NCBI GenBank assembly: GCA_015487095.1
Contig: WFQM01000165.1
Span: forward strand, 1-33,468
Source of the DNA: Gammaproteobacteria bacterium
GTDB lineage: Bacteria > Pseudomonadota > Gammaproteobacteria > SZUA-152
Direction of reading: 5' to 3'
Length of the DNA: 33,468 nucleotides
The notes beneath the pieces are model-generated. The model was given only the letters and a program-made list of their open reading frames with translations. It did no database searches and had not been told where the DNA came from. The translations under genes were made by a program, and so were the position numbers. Shown here one piece after another: positions 18,443 to 29,200 of the stretch. The first letter of the stretch is position 1; the number at the start of each line of letters is the position of its first letter.

Positions 18443-18616
18443 GAGGATATTACTGATGCGTCAGATTTAAATGAGAGCGGATTGTACCGCAAGTTGCGGA
18501 CGGGGTCGTTCGGGGATTTTTATTTCTGCGCATATTTTGTGCAGGCCTGAATCCAGAGGGAATCAGGTTATTGAATGCCTGAGCGATGACTGAGTTTTAT
18601 TGACAGACAGGTAACG

Positions 18617-19825
18617 TTATTTTTTTGTGATCAGCGAATCACTGATTTCACCCGCCCAGCGAATCGATGCTAGGTAGGCTGTGCGCAAAGTGCCGCCGTC
18701 ATAGTGCGTGTTGCTCAGATCGTTCCATTGGCCGCGCTCATAACTCAATACCAGTGACAAGAGTTGTCCCAGTTCGCCGGTTTTATCCAACAGGGCATGA
18801 TGCAGTATATCGGATAGCGGCAAGGTATCCAGAATTTCATCCAGCGGTTTGTTGATGAAGGCATCCAGTACTGAGAACAGACCTACAGTGAAGGCATTTT
18901 CAGCAGATACAGGCGTGTCAGCAGACAATGTTTCGCACATGTGCGCACGAATCAACGCGGTAAGAATCAGTTCGTAGGGTTTGTCATCAATACTGGACAT
19001 AGCCAAAATCGCTACCCAGGTTTTGATGGTATTGAGGCCCAATAAGCTGATGGCCTGCTGTATGGATTCGACTTTTCGCCCAACACTGACATGCGCGGAA
19101 TTGATATAACGCAAAATCCGGTATGACAAGGAAACATCCTGTGCCACCAATGTTTGCAATTCACCGAAGTCCAGTTCGGGATTCTGCAATTTGCTCAGTA
19201 ATTGCATAATGGCCATGCGGCTTGTCAGTGTACGTGCACCTTTGACAATTTTCGGCTTGCAAAAAAAATAGCCCTGAAAATAATCAAAACCCAACGCTTT
19301 GCAATATTCGTATTCTTCTGGGGTTTCGACTTTTTCTGCCAGTAAACGCACGCCGGTTGGGCGAAGTTTTTTGACCTGTTCCGTCAATGTGCCTCCCGGC
19401 AAAGTGAACAGATCAAATTTGATGATATCTGCCAGTTCCACCAACGCCCGTTTGCTGTCATCACAAATAAAATCGTCGAGAACGATGACGTGACCGGCCG
19501 CTTTCAATTTTTTCAGACCGGTGATCACCGCTTCCGTGGGTTCGATGTCTTCCAATACCTCCAGCACCAGATTGTCCTCAGCCAGTGATGGCGGCAGGCC
19601 TTCCACAATGTAACGTTCAGTGAGATTGATAAAGGCCAGTGATTGTCCTACCAGTTCAGGCAGGCCGACCTCCATCAGCGCATTGATCAGTACCTGGGAA
19701 GTAGCGTCGTCGCCATCAACCACGTCGGCGTAATTGTTTTCGCTGGAACGATACAGCAGTTCGTAAGCATACACATACAGCTTGCGATCATAGATGGGTT
19801 GGCGGGCAATGAAAAAATCGGGCAC
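18617..19825 (-). CDS. EAL-HDOD fusion signalling protein
   Basis: FIARQPIYDRKLYVYAYELLYRSSE; LDDFICDDSKRAL; C-terminal HDOD (LVAQDVSLSYRILRYINSAHVS). ELLYR occupies the EAL position. Confidence 0.9.
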   Translation of the reverse strand: MPDFFIARQPIYDRKLYVYAYELLYRSSENNYADVVDGDDATSQVLINALMEVGLPELVGQSLAFINLTERYIVEGLPPSLAEDNLVLEVLEDIEPTEAVITGLKKLKAAGHVIVLDDFICDDSKRALVELADIIKFDLFTLPGGTLTEQVKKLRPTGVRLLAEKVETPEEYEYCKALGFDYFQGYFFCKPKIVKGARTLTSRMAIMQLLSKLQNPELDFGELQTLVAQDVSLSYRILRYINSAHVSVGRKVESIQQAISLLGLNTIKTWVAILAMSSIDDKPYELILTALIRAHMCETLSADTPVSAENAFTVGLFSVLDAFINKPLDEILDTLPLSDILHHALLDKTGELGQLLSLVLSYERGQWNDLSNTHYDGGTLRTAYLASIRWAGEISDSLITKK

Positions 19826-19950
19826 GATGGCAATCCTTGCAAGAGGTCACCGGCATGGGCCAGGTGCTCGTTTGATACTGGTGGTATCGGCAGGCACCAA
19901 AGGGGCTTTAGCTTGGTTCCCCGTATTTAAAAAGCGGGGGATTTTGGCCT

Positions 19951-20403
19951 CTAACTCCGCAGCGGTGTCCGTTCACCGTTTTGCCGATAATTCAGATAAT
20001 CCGCAAGAATCAAAGCATGATCAAAAGCCAGAAGTGAAGGTAGATCTTCAGGCAAAAAAACCTGCACGTTCGCGGCATCATCAGCAGCCTGAGGTTCACC
20101 GCTGGCCTCGGCGGTGTAGACGGCACAGACGGTGTGGCCACGCGGGTCACGGGTTGGCTCCGAGTAACATCCCAACAGAGTGATGAGTTTTACCGGCAGT
20201 GAAACTTCTTCCGCCGCTTCCCGCACGGCAGCCTGCTCCAGACTTTCGCCCACATCGACAAAACCGCCGGGAAGTGCCCAGCCATATGGCGGGTTTTTAC
20301 GTTCGATGAGCAATATGGGCCGACCGGGCCGGTCGATGAGTTCGATAATAATATCGACGGTCAGTTTGGGCGTTTCTGGTGCAGGCATTGGCTTGATTAT
20401 CAA
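19951..20403 (-). CDS. NUDIX hydrolase
   Basis: Nudix box [22 protein letters not shown]. Confidence 0.92.
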   Translation of the reverse strand: MIIKPMPAPETPKLTVDIIIELIDRPGRPILLIERKNPPYGWALPGGFVDVGESLEQAAVREAAEEVSLPVKLITLLGCYSEPTRDPRGHTVCAVYTAEASGEPQAADDAANVQVFLPEDLPSLLAFDHALILADYLNYRQNGERTPLRS

Positions 20404-21764
20404 TACAATAGCAGGGCTGCCAGCCCCAAAAAGGCCAGGAAGCCAATGACGTCCGTAACCGTGGTCAGCAACACACCACCTGCCAGCGCAGGATCAATGC
20501 CGACACGCTTGAGCATCAGCGGAATGGTTGCCCCGGCCATGGCAGCAACAATCAGGTTAATCAGCATTGCGGCGGCGATAATGCCACCTAATTGTGCATC
20601 GCCAAACCAGGCCATTACAATACCGCCGACGATCAATGCCCAAATCACCCCGTTGAGTCCGCCTACCAACAGCTCCTTGTTAAACAGCCGCCGCGCATTG
20701 GAACGGCTGATTTGTCCCAACGCCATACCACGAATGACTAACGTCAGAGTCTGGTTGCCCGCAATGCCGCCCATGCTGGCAACAATGGGCATGAGAATGG
20801 CCAGTGCTACCATTTTTTCCAGGGTGGCATCGAACTGGCCGATGACCCATGATGCCAGCAGAGCAGTAAGCAGATTCACCCCCAGCCAGACAGCCCGGCG
20901 TTGTGAGCTGGTAGCCACGGGTGCAAACATGTCATCCTCTTCCGAGAGACCTGCCATGCTCATCAACGAATGCTCGGCTTCATCACGAATCACATCCACC
21001 ACATCATCGATGGTAATACGACCCAGCAGCCGACCTTCTTCGTCCACCACTGGTGCAGACACCAGATCACGTTTTTCAAACAGGCTGGCAACCTCCTGTT
21101 CCGGCAGGGTGGCAAGAATAGCCTCTCGTTCACGATCCATATGTTCTGCTACCAGCGTGTCGGGATTCTTGATCAGCAGAGCTGTCAATGGCAACAGCCC
21201 AAGGTATTTATTTTCACGATTGGTAACGATGAGCTGATCGGTCATTTCCGGAATTTCACCAATGCGTCGCAAGTAACGCAGAACGACATCGAGACTGATA
21301 TCTGCGCGCACAGTGATGGTGTCGATATTCATCAGCCCGCCAGCGGTGTCTTCCGGGTAAGACATCACTGCTTCCAAGCGCTCGCGGTGCTGGGCATCCA
21401 TAGCCTCCAATACCTGATCGGTCACCGCATCCGGAAAATCGCTGAGAATGTCGGCGAGATCATCGGCTTCCAACCCTTCGGCGGCAGCCAGCAACTCGCT
21501 GTTGTCCATGTCACGAATCAGTCGCTCACGCACATCATCATTGACCTGCAACAACACGTCGCCTTCCCTCTCAGCTGAAACCAGTTCCCATACTGCATCA
21601 CGCTGCTCATGCGGCAGAGCTTCCAGCAAATGAGCAATTTCTGCCGGATGTAATTCGCGCAACTCACGCTCCACGCGGGCAAGCGTGCTATCACGAAGCA
21701 AATCCGTGAACGCCTGCAATCGTTTAGTGCGGTGTTCGTGTTCTTTGTTTGAATTGGGCATGGC
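20400..21764 (-). CDS. mgtE: Magnesium transporter MgtE
   Basis: MgtE N-domain, CBS domains and TM domain ([21 protein letters not shown]); ATG at 21764 chosen over the ORF start 21791. Confidence 0.93.
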   Translation of the reverse strand, partial: AMPNSNKEHEHRTKRLQAFTDLLRDSTLARVERELRELHPAEIAHLLEALPHEQRDAVWELVSAEREGDVLLQVNDDVRERLIRDMDNSELLAAAEGLEADDLADILSDFPDAVTDQVLEAMDAQHRERLEAVMSYPEDTAGGLMNIDTITVRADISLDVVLRYLRRIGEIPEMTDQLIVTNRENKYLGLLPLTALLIKNPDTLVAEHMDREREAILATLPEQEVASLFEKRDLVSAPVVDEEGRLLGRITIDDVVDVIRDEAEHSLMSMAGLSEEDDMFAPVATSSQRRAVWLGVNLLTALLASWVIGQFDATLEKMVALAILMPIVASMGGIAGNQTLTLVIRGMALGQISRSNARRLFNKELLVGGLNGVIWALIVGGIVMAWFGDAQLGGIIAAAMLINLIVAAMAGATIPLMLKRVGIDPALAGGVLLTTVTDVIGFLAFLGLAALLLY

Positions 21765-21833
21765 AGTCCACCGGTCACAACGTGGTGGCATTCTACCTCA
21801 TGGCAGAAGTGCCGGGAGCTTGTCGGGTATTAT

Positions 21834-22009
21834 CCTAAATTAATCAGTTGGGCCTACTGCGAACGTCTAATGCACTCAATCTAAATGACTTTTTCGAACA
21901 TTTTGAACTCACCGTGTGGGTGATACGCTTTCATTCAAAACAACCGAAAAAGTCATTGATCTTGAGTACCTTTAGCCGCTCTCGCGACGGCTCAACTGAT
22001 TAATTTAGG
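21834..22009 (-). mobile_element. MITE-like palindromic element, copy 3
   Basis: cctaaattaatcagttgggcc ... ggctcaactgattaatttagg, inverted relative to copies 1/4; perfect 5-bp duplication ATTAT (21829-21833, 22010-22014). Confidence 0.92.
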
Positions 22010-22033
22010 ATTATGTATCTACCGGAAAGAAAG

Positions 22034-22291
22034 TTATTTCAGTGATTTTTCCAGTTCAGTCACCCTTGCTTCCAGCGCCTCCAGTTTTTCGCGACTACGT
22101 TGCAGTACCGCGCTTTGTACTTCAAATTCGTCGCGGGTCACCAGTTCCATTTTAGCCAGTGCAGCCTGCAGGGCTGCCCGCAGATTTTTTTCCATATCCT
22201 GTTGCATGGTCTGAAAACCGGCAGGCAGTTTATCTAACACGCCGCGAGCCAGTTCATCCAGTTTTTTAGGGTCTAAACGATTTTCAAACAT
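22034..22291 (-). CDS. ubiK: Ubiquinone biosynthesis accessory factor UbiK (BMFP/YqiC)
   Basis: MFENRLDPKKLDELARGVLDKLP...VLQRSREKLEALEARVTELEKSL. Confidence 0.88.
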   Translation of the reverse strand: MFENRLDPKKLDELARGVLDKLPAGFQTMQQDMEKNLRAALQAALAKMELVTRDEFEVQSAVLQRSREKLEALEARVTELEKSLK

Positions 22292-22431
22292 CTTGCTAAC
22301 CTCCTTCATGATTTTCTCAACAGATGCATTGCATCTGCCGCGTATTATCTTAACGAGATAAGGCGGGTACTGGCCAGTGACGCACACACAATTCCCGATA
22401 TAGCTTATTTTTGCATGCCCTAAAAATGCCC

Positions 22432-22501
22432 GCACCAATATAGCGCTCAATAATGGTGCGCACCTTTGTCAGCCTCCTCATTTTGGTGCGCAACAGCACC
22501 G
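22432..22501. promoter_or_regulatory. Cluster of GCACC/GGTGC half-sites, candidate enhancer for glnK-amt
   Basis: GCACCA 22432, palindrome GGTGCGCACC 22455-22464, GGTGC 22485, GCACC 22496; lies about 60-120 bp upstream of the -24/-12 element. Confidence 0.55.
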
Positions 22502-22554
22502 ACTGAGTCTGTAAAATTATCATAACTTACTGAAAAAAGTACCATTACCTATCT

Positions 22555-22571
22555 TGGCACAGTCGGTGCTA
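22555..22571 (+). promoter_or_regulatory. Sigma-54 (-24/-12) promoter for glnK-amt
   Basis: TGGCACagtcgGTGCTA with exact GG-N10-GC spacing. Confidence 0.85.
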
Positions 22572-22626
22572 TGTGTGATTGGAGATTTTCGAATTAATTA
22601 ACACACCTTTAATTTGGGGAGGAAAT

Positions 22627-22689
22627 ATGAAAAAAATAATGAGATCAAATAAACCCAGGCGACTCTTTCGAAGCGCAATTTCGCAGTAA
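22627..22689 (+). CDS. Candidate 20-aa leader peptide/small ORF upstream of glnK
   Basis: ATG..TAA encoding MKKIMRSNKPRRLFRSAISQ, preceded by ggggagga Shine-Dalgarno-like sequence. Confidence 0.45.
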   Translation: MKKIMRSNKPRRLFRSAISQ

Positions 22690-23106
<417 letters not shown>

Positions 23107-23124
23107 AGCGGGGAGCACATAATA

Positions 23125-24408
23125 ATGGAAGCTAATATTTTTCATTTGCAGTACGCCATGGACACCTTTTATTTTCTGGTGTGTGGTGCCTTGGTGATGT
23201 GGATGGCAGCAGGTTTTGCCATGTTGGAAGCGGGACTGGTTCGTTCTAAAAACACCACAGAAATTCTCACCAAAAACGTCGTATTGTTTGCTATTGCCTG
23301 CACTATGTATTTGGCTATCGGCTACGACATCATGTACGACGGTGGCATGTTCCTGGCTAACATCGTACTGGACGGTGCTGAAAATGCGGACGCTATGGTC
23401 GGTGCGGTGTTAAAAGAATCTGCCGAAGCTGGTTTTGATGGAGGCGCGGTGTATTCCAATGCATCTGACTTCTTCTTCCAGGTGGTCTTTGTAGCAACCG
23501 CCATGTCCATCGTTTCCGGTGCTGTTGCAGAGCGCATGAAACTTTGGGCGTTTATGTTGTTTGCAGTAGTGATGACCGGTTTCATCTACCCCATGGAAGG
23601 CAGCTGGACCTGGGGTGGCAACTCTGTGTTTGGCATGTACAACCTCGGCGATGATTTCGGATTCTCCGATTTTGCCGGTTCCGGCATTGTGCATATGGCA
23701 GGTGCCGCTGCGGCTTTAGCGGGTGTATTGGTACTGGGCGCTCGTAAAGGCAAGTACGGCAAAGATGGCTCAGTCAACGCAATCCCTGGTGCCAATCTGC
23801 CCCTGGCAACGTTGGGTACATTCATCCTGTGGATGGGTTGGTTTGGTTTTAACGGTGGCTCTGTGCTCAAACTGGGCGATATTGCCAATGCCAACTCGGT
23901 GGCCATGGTGTTTCTGAACACGAATGCGGCCGCCGCCGGTGGCGTGATCGTCGCTCTGATTGTTGCCAAGCTGCTGTTCGGTAAGGCCGATTTGACTATG
24001 ACACTCAATGGCGCATTGGCTGGCTTGGTGGCGATTACTGCTGAGCCTTCCACGCCTTCTGCTTTGGAGGCCACGCTGATCGGTGGTTTTGGTGGCCTGC
24101 TGGTGGTGTTCGCCATCATCGGCCTGGACAAGCTGAAGGTTGATGACCCGGTGGGTGCCATCTCAGTGCATGGTGTCGTTGGTATATGGGGTCTTTTGGC
24201 CGTACCGCTTACCAATGATGGTGCCAGTTTCGGTGGCCAGATTGTGGGTATGCTCACCATTCTGGTCTGGGTCTTCGTGGTCAGCTACATAACCTGGATG
24301 ATTATCAAGATGATCATGGGCGTGCGCGTCACGGAAGAAGAAGAATATGAGGGAGTCGATCTTACCGAGTGCGGCATGGAAGCTTATCCCGAATTCACCA
24401 ATAAATAG
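23125..24408 (+). CDS. amt: Ammonium transporter
   Basis: ALVMWMAAGFAMLEAGLVRSKN ... TLGTFILWMGWFGFNGGS ... SVHGVVGIWGLLAV. Confidence 0.97.
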   Translation: MEANIFHLQYAMDTFYFLVCGALVMWMAAGFAMLEAGLVRSKNTTEILTKNVVLFAIACTMYLAIGYDIMYDGGMFLANIVLDGAENADAMVGAVLKESAEAGFDGGAVYSNASDFFFQVVFVATAMSIVSGAVAERMKLWAFMLFAVVMTGFIYPMEGSWTWGGNSVFGMYNLGDDFGFSDFAGSGIVHMAGAAAALAGVLVLGARKGKYGKDGSVNAIPGANLPLATLGTFILWMGWFGFNGGSVLKLGDIANANSVAMVFLNTNAAAAGGVIVALIVAKLLFGKADLTMTLNGALAGLVAITAEPSTPSALEATLIGGFGGLLVVFAIIGLDKLKVDDPVGAISVHGVVGIWGLLAVPLTNDGASFGGQIVGMLTILVWVFVVSYITWMIIKMIMGVRVTEEEEYEGVDLTECGMEAYPEFTNK

Positions 24409-24452
24409 CTTAAGCGACATAATAATAAGTCTGCCCATAAACAGACAACTTC

Positions 24453-24480
24453 AAGCGCCCTTTACCGGGCGCTTTTTTTT
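24453..24480 (+). terminator. Rho-independent terminator after amt
   Basis: agcgccctttaccgggcgctttttttt. Confidence 0.92.
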
Positions 24481-24570
24481 GCCTACATTTTTAAAGAGAT
24501 GTTGAGTTTTATACCAAAACTTTCCATTGTTGTTTTTCCATACACTGCACACCTAAATAGTTTCCATGAT

Positions 24571-24746
24571 CCTAAATTAATCAGTTGAGCCGTCGCGAGA
24601 GCGGCTAAGGTGCTCAAGATCAATGATCTTTTTCGATTATTTTGAATGAAAGCGTATCACCCATACGGTGAGTTCAAAATGTTCGAAAAAGTCATTTAGA
24701 TTGAGTGCATTAGACGTTCGCAGTAGGCTCAACTGATTAATTTAGG
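24571..24746 (+). mobile_element. MITE-like palindromic element, copy 4
   Basis: cctaaattaatcagttgagcc ... ggctcaactgattaatttagg; flanks ATGAT/ATGAC (4/5 target duplication). Confidence 0.92.
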
Positions 24747-25066
24747 ATGACGTCCCATCGAAAAAACCCAGGATATCTGCAATGCTAACGATGGGTATAT
24801 TGATATGGGACAATAAAAAAACAGGCGGACAAGTAACGCATGCAATTGGTTACGTAACAGTACGTGCAGAACGTTAAGGTCAGATTTTAGATGGCGTGTT
24901 TTGAGGTTTAAGCCTAAATCTCAACCGCTATGGGTGTATTTATGTTTTTTGAAAATACTTGGTAATCAACAATCTGCTAAAGTCTGAATCTGAAGCGCCG
25001 TTAAATTTACAGGCTTCCTGTTCCACGCTATGCTCCCTGCAACGCCCACCCTTGATGAGGTTATGC

Positions 25067-25519
25067 ATGAAAAACCTGATTACCCTAGCAACTGTTTTCC
25101 TGTTATGCCTGTCACCCCTGAGTTTTGCCAGTAAAATCTACAAATGGACTGACAGTGAAGGCAACACCCATTACGGCGAACGCCCGCCCAGTCAACAAGC
25201 CACACAAATCAAGGTGCCCAAAGGCCCCGCTCGCACATCGGCTCCCCAACCGGTCAATCAACAGGATGCTACCAATAAGCTACTGGATGCTTTTGCCAAA
25301 GAACGCAAAGATAAAAAAGAGGCTGCGAACAAGACAGCAGCAGAAAAAGAACGTCGGGATAAAAATTGTTCCAGCGCTAAACGTCGCGTCATCAGTCTGA
25401 AACTTGGCGGTCGCCAATACGAAATCACCGATCAGGGGGAACGCCGCTTTCTCAGTGATGCGGACATTCAGACACGTTTACTTGAAGCACAAAAAGTCGC
25501 TGATCAATGGTGTAAATAA
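25067..25519 (+). CDS. DUF4124 domain protein, exported
   Basis: Signal peptide MKNLITLATVFLLCLSPLSFA then SKIYKWTDSEGNTHYGERPP. Confidence 0.88.
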   Translation: MKNLITLATVFLLCLSPLSFASKIYKWTDSEGNTHYGERPPSQQATQIKVPKGPARTSAPQPVNQQDATNKLLDAFAKERKDKKEAANKTAAEKERRDKNCSSAKRRVISLKLGGRQYEITDQGERRFLSDADIQTRLLEAQKVADQWCK

Positions 25520-25733
25520 AAACACTAGAAATTCAACGGAAAATAGCCATACAACAAAGGCTGCCCAATAACAAGCCGCCCCAGCGGCAATTTTACCAAC
25601 TACGCCATCAGCCGTTTCCGTACGCACGAACTCTGATACACTCGTCTTGCCAACCACCCGGTATATAACCAAAAACCCGGATCACAATACCGGCTAAAAA
25701 CCCCCAAAATAAGATAGCAAAGGAGTCAGTCTC

Positions 25734-26255
25734 ATGTTCGCCCCCTACTTTGTTTCCACTGGACGGATAACCCGCAATGCGATGTTAGCGCTACTGACCG
25801 GGGCGATTATAACGTCCCCCAGTCTTGCGGAGATTGCGAAAAAAACAGCAAGCGAGATTGAAACAGCAACGGCAATGACGCCAGCAATAGCCAGCCCGGT
25901 AGCAGGCAAAACTGATCATGTTGCACGGGCCATTTTCACCACCGCCATTGTTGACAGAGAGCCAGTAGACACACTGGAAATGTTGTCGACAGATACCAAC
26001 CGGGTTTTTTTCTTCACAGACCTGCGTGGGCTTGGCGGGCAAATTGTTACCCACCGCTGGGAACACAATGGTCAGGCCATGGCTGAGATCACCTTTAGAG
26101 TTGGTTCCGGGGCACGTTGGCGGGTTTATTCCAGCAAGAATCTGCTGCCTGAGTGGACAGGCACATGGAAGGTCGTGGTAAACAACGAGAATGGTGAAAC
26201 CCTGCACACCAGCACATTTGAATACGTAACGGCAACAATACCTGCCGCAGAATAA
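25734..26255 (+). CDS. DUF2914 domain protein
   Basis: IVTHRWEHNGQAMAEITFRVGSGARWRVYSSKNLLPEWTGTWKVVV. Confidence 0.85.
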   Translation: MFAPYFVSTGRITRNAMLALLTGAIITSPSLAEIAKKTASEIETATAMTPAIASPVAGKTDHVARAIFTTAIVDREPVDTLEMLSTDTNRVFFFTDLRGLGGQIVTHRWEHNGQAMAEITFRVGSGARWRVYSSKNLLPEWTGTWKVVVNNENGETLHTSTFEYVTATIPAAE

Positions 26256-26277
26256 ACCTCACACCTGCCCGGGATGG

Positions 26278-29200
26278 CTACTGACTGGAGGGCATAACAT
26301 TTTCTATTGGTAGCGCTTCTGTTGGTACCAACACATCCACGCTGTCCGGGATTGTATTCCCTGATTCTTCCGCAACAGTATCACTTATGGCAGCAGGAGC
26401 TGCTGTTTCGGCGATGCTCACATCAACGTCAATAACTTTATCGACAATAGGCAGGCTATCCACCGATTCCACTGTGCTGATCTCGTCTTCAATCACAGCA
26501 TCCGTTGTTTCGGGTTCTAGCGCTTCGGGCTCAATAGTTTCCACCGCTGCTTCAGGCTCCATTGTCTTGGTAATAGCTTCCGGTGTATTCAGTGCTTTCA
26601 TCACATCATCAACCGTCTCCAGCGCGCTTTCTTCTATTATTTCTTCCCCTTGTTTTTCTATTGTTGTTGCCGGCTCTTCGGTCTGAATATTCGGCATTGA
26701 TGGCGCTTCCTCTAACACTTCGGCCACAGGGGCTTCAATCATGGGGGACACCTCCACAGCAGGCGTCGCCACTGGTGCCACCACAGGCCTCGTTTCCACA
26801 TTCGTTTTTTGCGCGGCTTCAGCCTTGATTGATTCCAGGCGTTCACGTAAACGCGCTACGGCCTCTTTGCTTTTGACCTCTTTTATATCGGAACTAGCCG
26901 ATGCTTCGGGTTCAGGCTGGCCTATTTCACCAATACTTGAGGTTACTTTGTCGGTAAATTCACCCAGTGTCTCTGTCCCTTGATTAACCACAGCCTTCAA
27001 TTTTTCCGGCGCATCACCACCTGAAAGATAAAACCAACCCACTCCGGAAATAATCACCAAAAATAACGCAGCGCCTGCCATCCAGCCCACACCTGGCCCT
27101 CGTTTTGGCTTCCGCGTTGTCACATCCTGTTGAGGTCGAATCGACCGATTGATTTCCTGCGTTTCAAACAATGGCTTTTGCGTTACCTGTTTATCTTCCA
27201 ACACTATTGATGGGTTTTGTGTGACCGCTTCCTGCCGCACTTTTTCCTCAGCAACTTTTTCTGCTTTTTGGTTACGCTCGTTTTCAACGCCCACGGAGTC
27301 TGCTGGTGAACCAATAGCATCTACATGTGGATCATCACGATAGCCCAGTGTTGCTTCCCAAATAAAATCGTCTGATACCCACTGGCGTTTTTGTTCCTGT
27401 TTTTCGACCTTCATCACTTCCCGGGGATCAATCAGGTTTGATCGGTCTTTGGCACGTTCGGCAATCTCTTTTTCATCCACAATAATAGCGTTTTCCACTT
27501 CGGCAATTTCTTCCGCCGCTGCTTCCAACTCCATAAAATCGTCCAGGCTTTCTTCATTTTTACCAATTGCTTTCAGTGCTGCCTCGCGGGCTTCGCGGGC
27601 TCGGCGAGCCTTGTCGGCATCGGCTTTTTTGCGTTGTTGAATGGCGGCGGCCTTTTTTGCCTTGGCCTGTGCTGCCAATTTGATTTTGTTTTTATCCACC
27701 TCACGCCGCGCGGCGATAATGGAACGTTTGTGCTCCAGCTCAGCCTGTAAACGTGAGGCTTCCGCTTCCGCTTTCAGGCGTTTGATTTCCTCTTCCGCCT
27801 CCCGGCGCATTTTTTCGGCGACCTGTTGCGCTCGTACAGCTTCTTCTTTGGCGATGCGTGCAACATCTTCCATTTCCTGTTTGCGAAGTATGACTTCTGC
27901 GTTAACCAGACGCTCCTGTTCAGCTAATACTTCGGTTTCTCTTTGTTGTTGAGCCTGTTGTTGTGCAATCGCCTCGGCAGCTTCACGTTTTTTACGCTCG
28001 GCATCCATGACCGCCAAATTGTTTTTCTGCGCCTCTTCTGCTTCAATCTTTTGTGCGGCCGCAAACAATCGTGCCTGTTTTTCCACTTGTTCACGCGCCG
28101 CCGCTGCTTCGGCGCGCAACTGCGCCATTTCATTTTCCATTTGCTGGCGGGCTGTTTCGGCCTCATGGGCTCGATTCGATTCTTCGGTCGCACGTCGTTC
28201 GGCTTCTTCTTCGGCCTCGGCCTGACGACGGATAATTTCATTTTCGGCACGTTGCCGTGCGGCATCAGCTTCTTCTGCACGGGTTGCTTCTTCCTCAGCA
28301 CGACGGGCAATTTCTTCCAACTGAGCCTGTTGCTGAGCCAGTTCTTCGGCACGAAGGCTCGCCGCCGCACGTTCTGCTTCGCTACGTGCGGCATCTGCGG
28401 CCAGACGTGCCTGCGCCTCAGCGGCCAAACGTGTTTGCTCTGTTTCAGCTTCCAGGCGCTCCAGTTCATGCACTGCCTGTAGACGGGCTTCTTCGGCGGC
28501 CTGCGCGCGCATGGCTTCGCGTTCTGCATCAGAGCGTGCAGCATCAGCAACCCGTTGCGCCTGTTCCTCCAACTGCATGCGCGCCACTTCAGCATCTACC
28601 TTCAACCGCTGAATTTCGGCTTCAGCTTGTAAACGGGCTTCTTCAGCAGCCCGGGTTCGACATGCCTCATCTTCCGCCCTTCTTGCCATTTCTTCCCGCT
28701 CAGCCTGCAAACGCCCCATTTCCTGCGCACGTTGTGCAGCCATTTCGCGTTCTGCCTCACTACGCGCTTGATCTGCTGCCATGCGCGCCTGTGCTTCAGC
28801 CTGAAGTCGTGCCTCGTCTGCCAGTTTTGTCAGGCGCTCAACTTCACTCTCTGCTGCCTGCGCGCGCGCAGCTTCTGATTCAGCTTTGCTTACAGCATCT
28901 TCCAGCTCTTCCTGTTGTTCGGCCAGATCTTCGGCGCGTTGCCGGGCAGCATCACGCTCGGCTTCGGAACGTGCCTGGTCTGCGGCTAAACGAGCTTGTT
29001 CTTCCATTTCGCGCTGGGTTTCTTCAGCACGGGTGCGCATGCGCTCGGCCTCGTCTTCGGCCTGCTGCCGTGCGACTTCGGCCTGTTGAGCACGCATGGC
29101 CTCAATTTCGGCTTTTTGCAAAGCACTTTCAGCCTCTTGTTGATGGCGACTGACTTCTTCAGCGCGCTGCTGAGCCATCTTGCGTTCTGTTTCGGAACGA

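Noticed and set aside
20446-21237. 263-aa plus-strand ORF antisense to mgtE
   Set aside because: Low-complexity Ser/Pro/Thr-rich translation with no recognisable domain; mgtE on the minus strand is clearly the real gene.
23586-24260. 224-aa minus-strand ORF antisense to amt
   Set aside because: Pro/Ser/Thr-rich mirror ORF of a GC-rich membrane protein gene; no domain.
24747-24960. Possible short ORFs and nested inverted repeats (gtcccat/atgggac, gttacgtaac) after MITE copy 4
   Set aside because: Fragments are short with no SD or family resemblance; inverted repeats are small and could be chance.
25557-25611. tRNA-like sequence (reverse strand ggctgatggcgtagttggta...ttgggcagcc)
   Set aside because: Start resembles a tRNA D-arm and the ends pair, but the unit is only ~55 nt, with no anticodon or T-arm; at most a degenerate fragment or chance.
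28257-29153. 298-aa plus-strand ORF (MRHQLLLHGLLLPQHDGQ...) inside the giant gene
   Set aside because: Antisense to the coiled-coil region; Leu/Pro/His-rich composition is the expected by-product of repetitive Ala/Glu/Arg codons on the other strand. Same for 27924..28595, 27943..28482 and 28986..29576.
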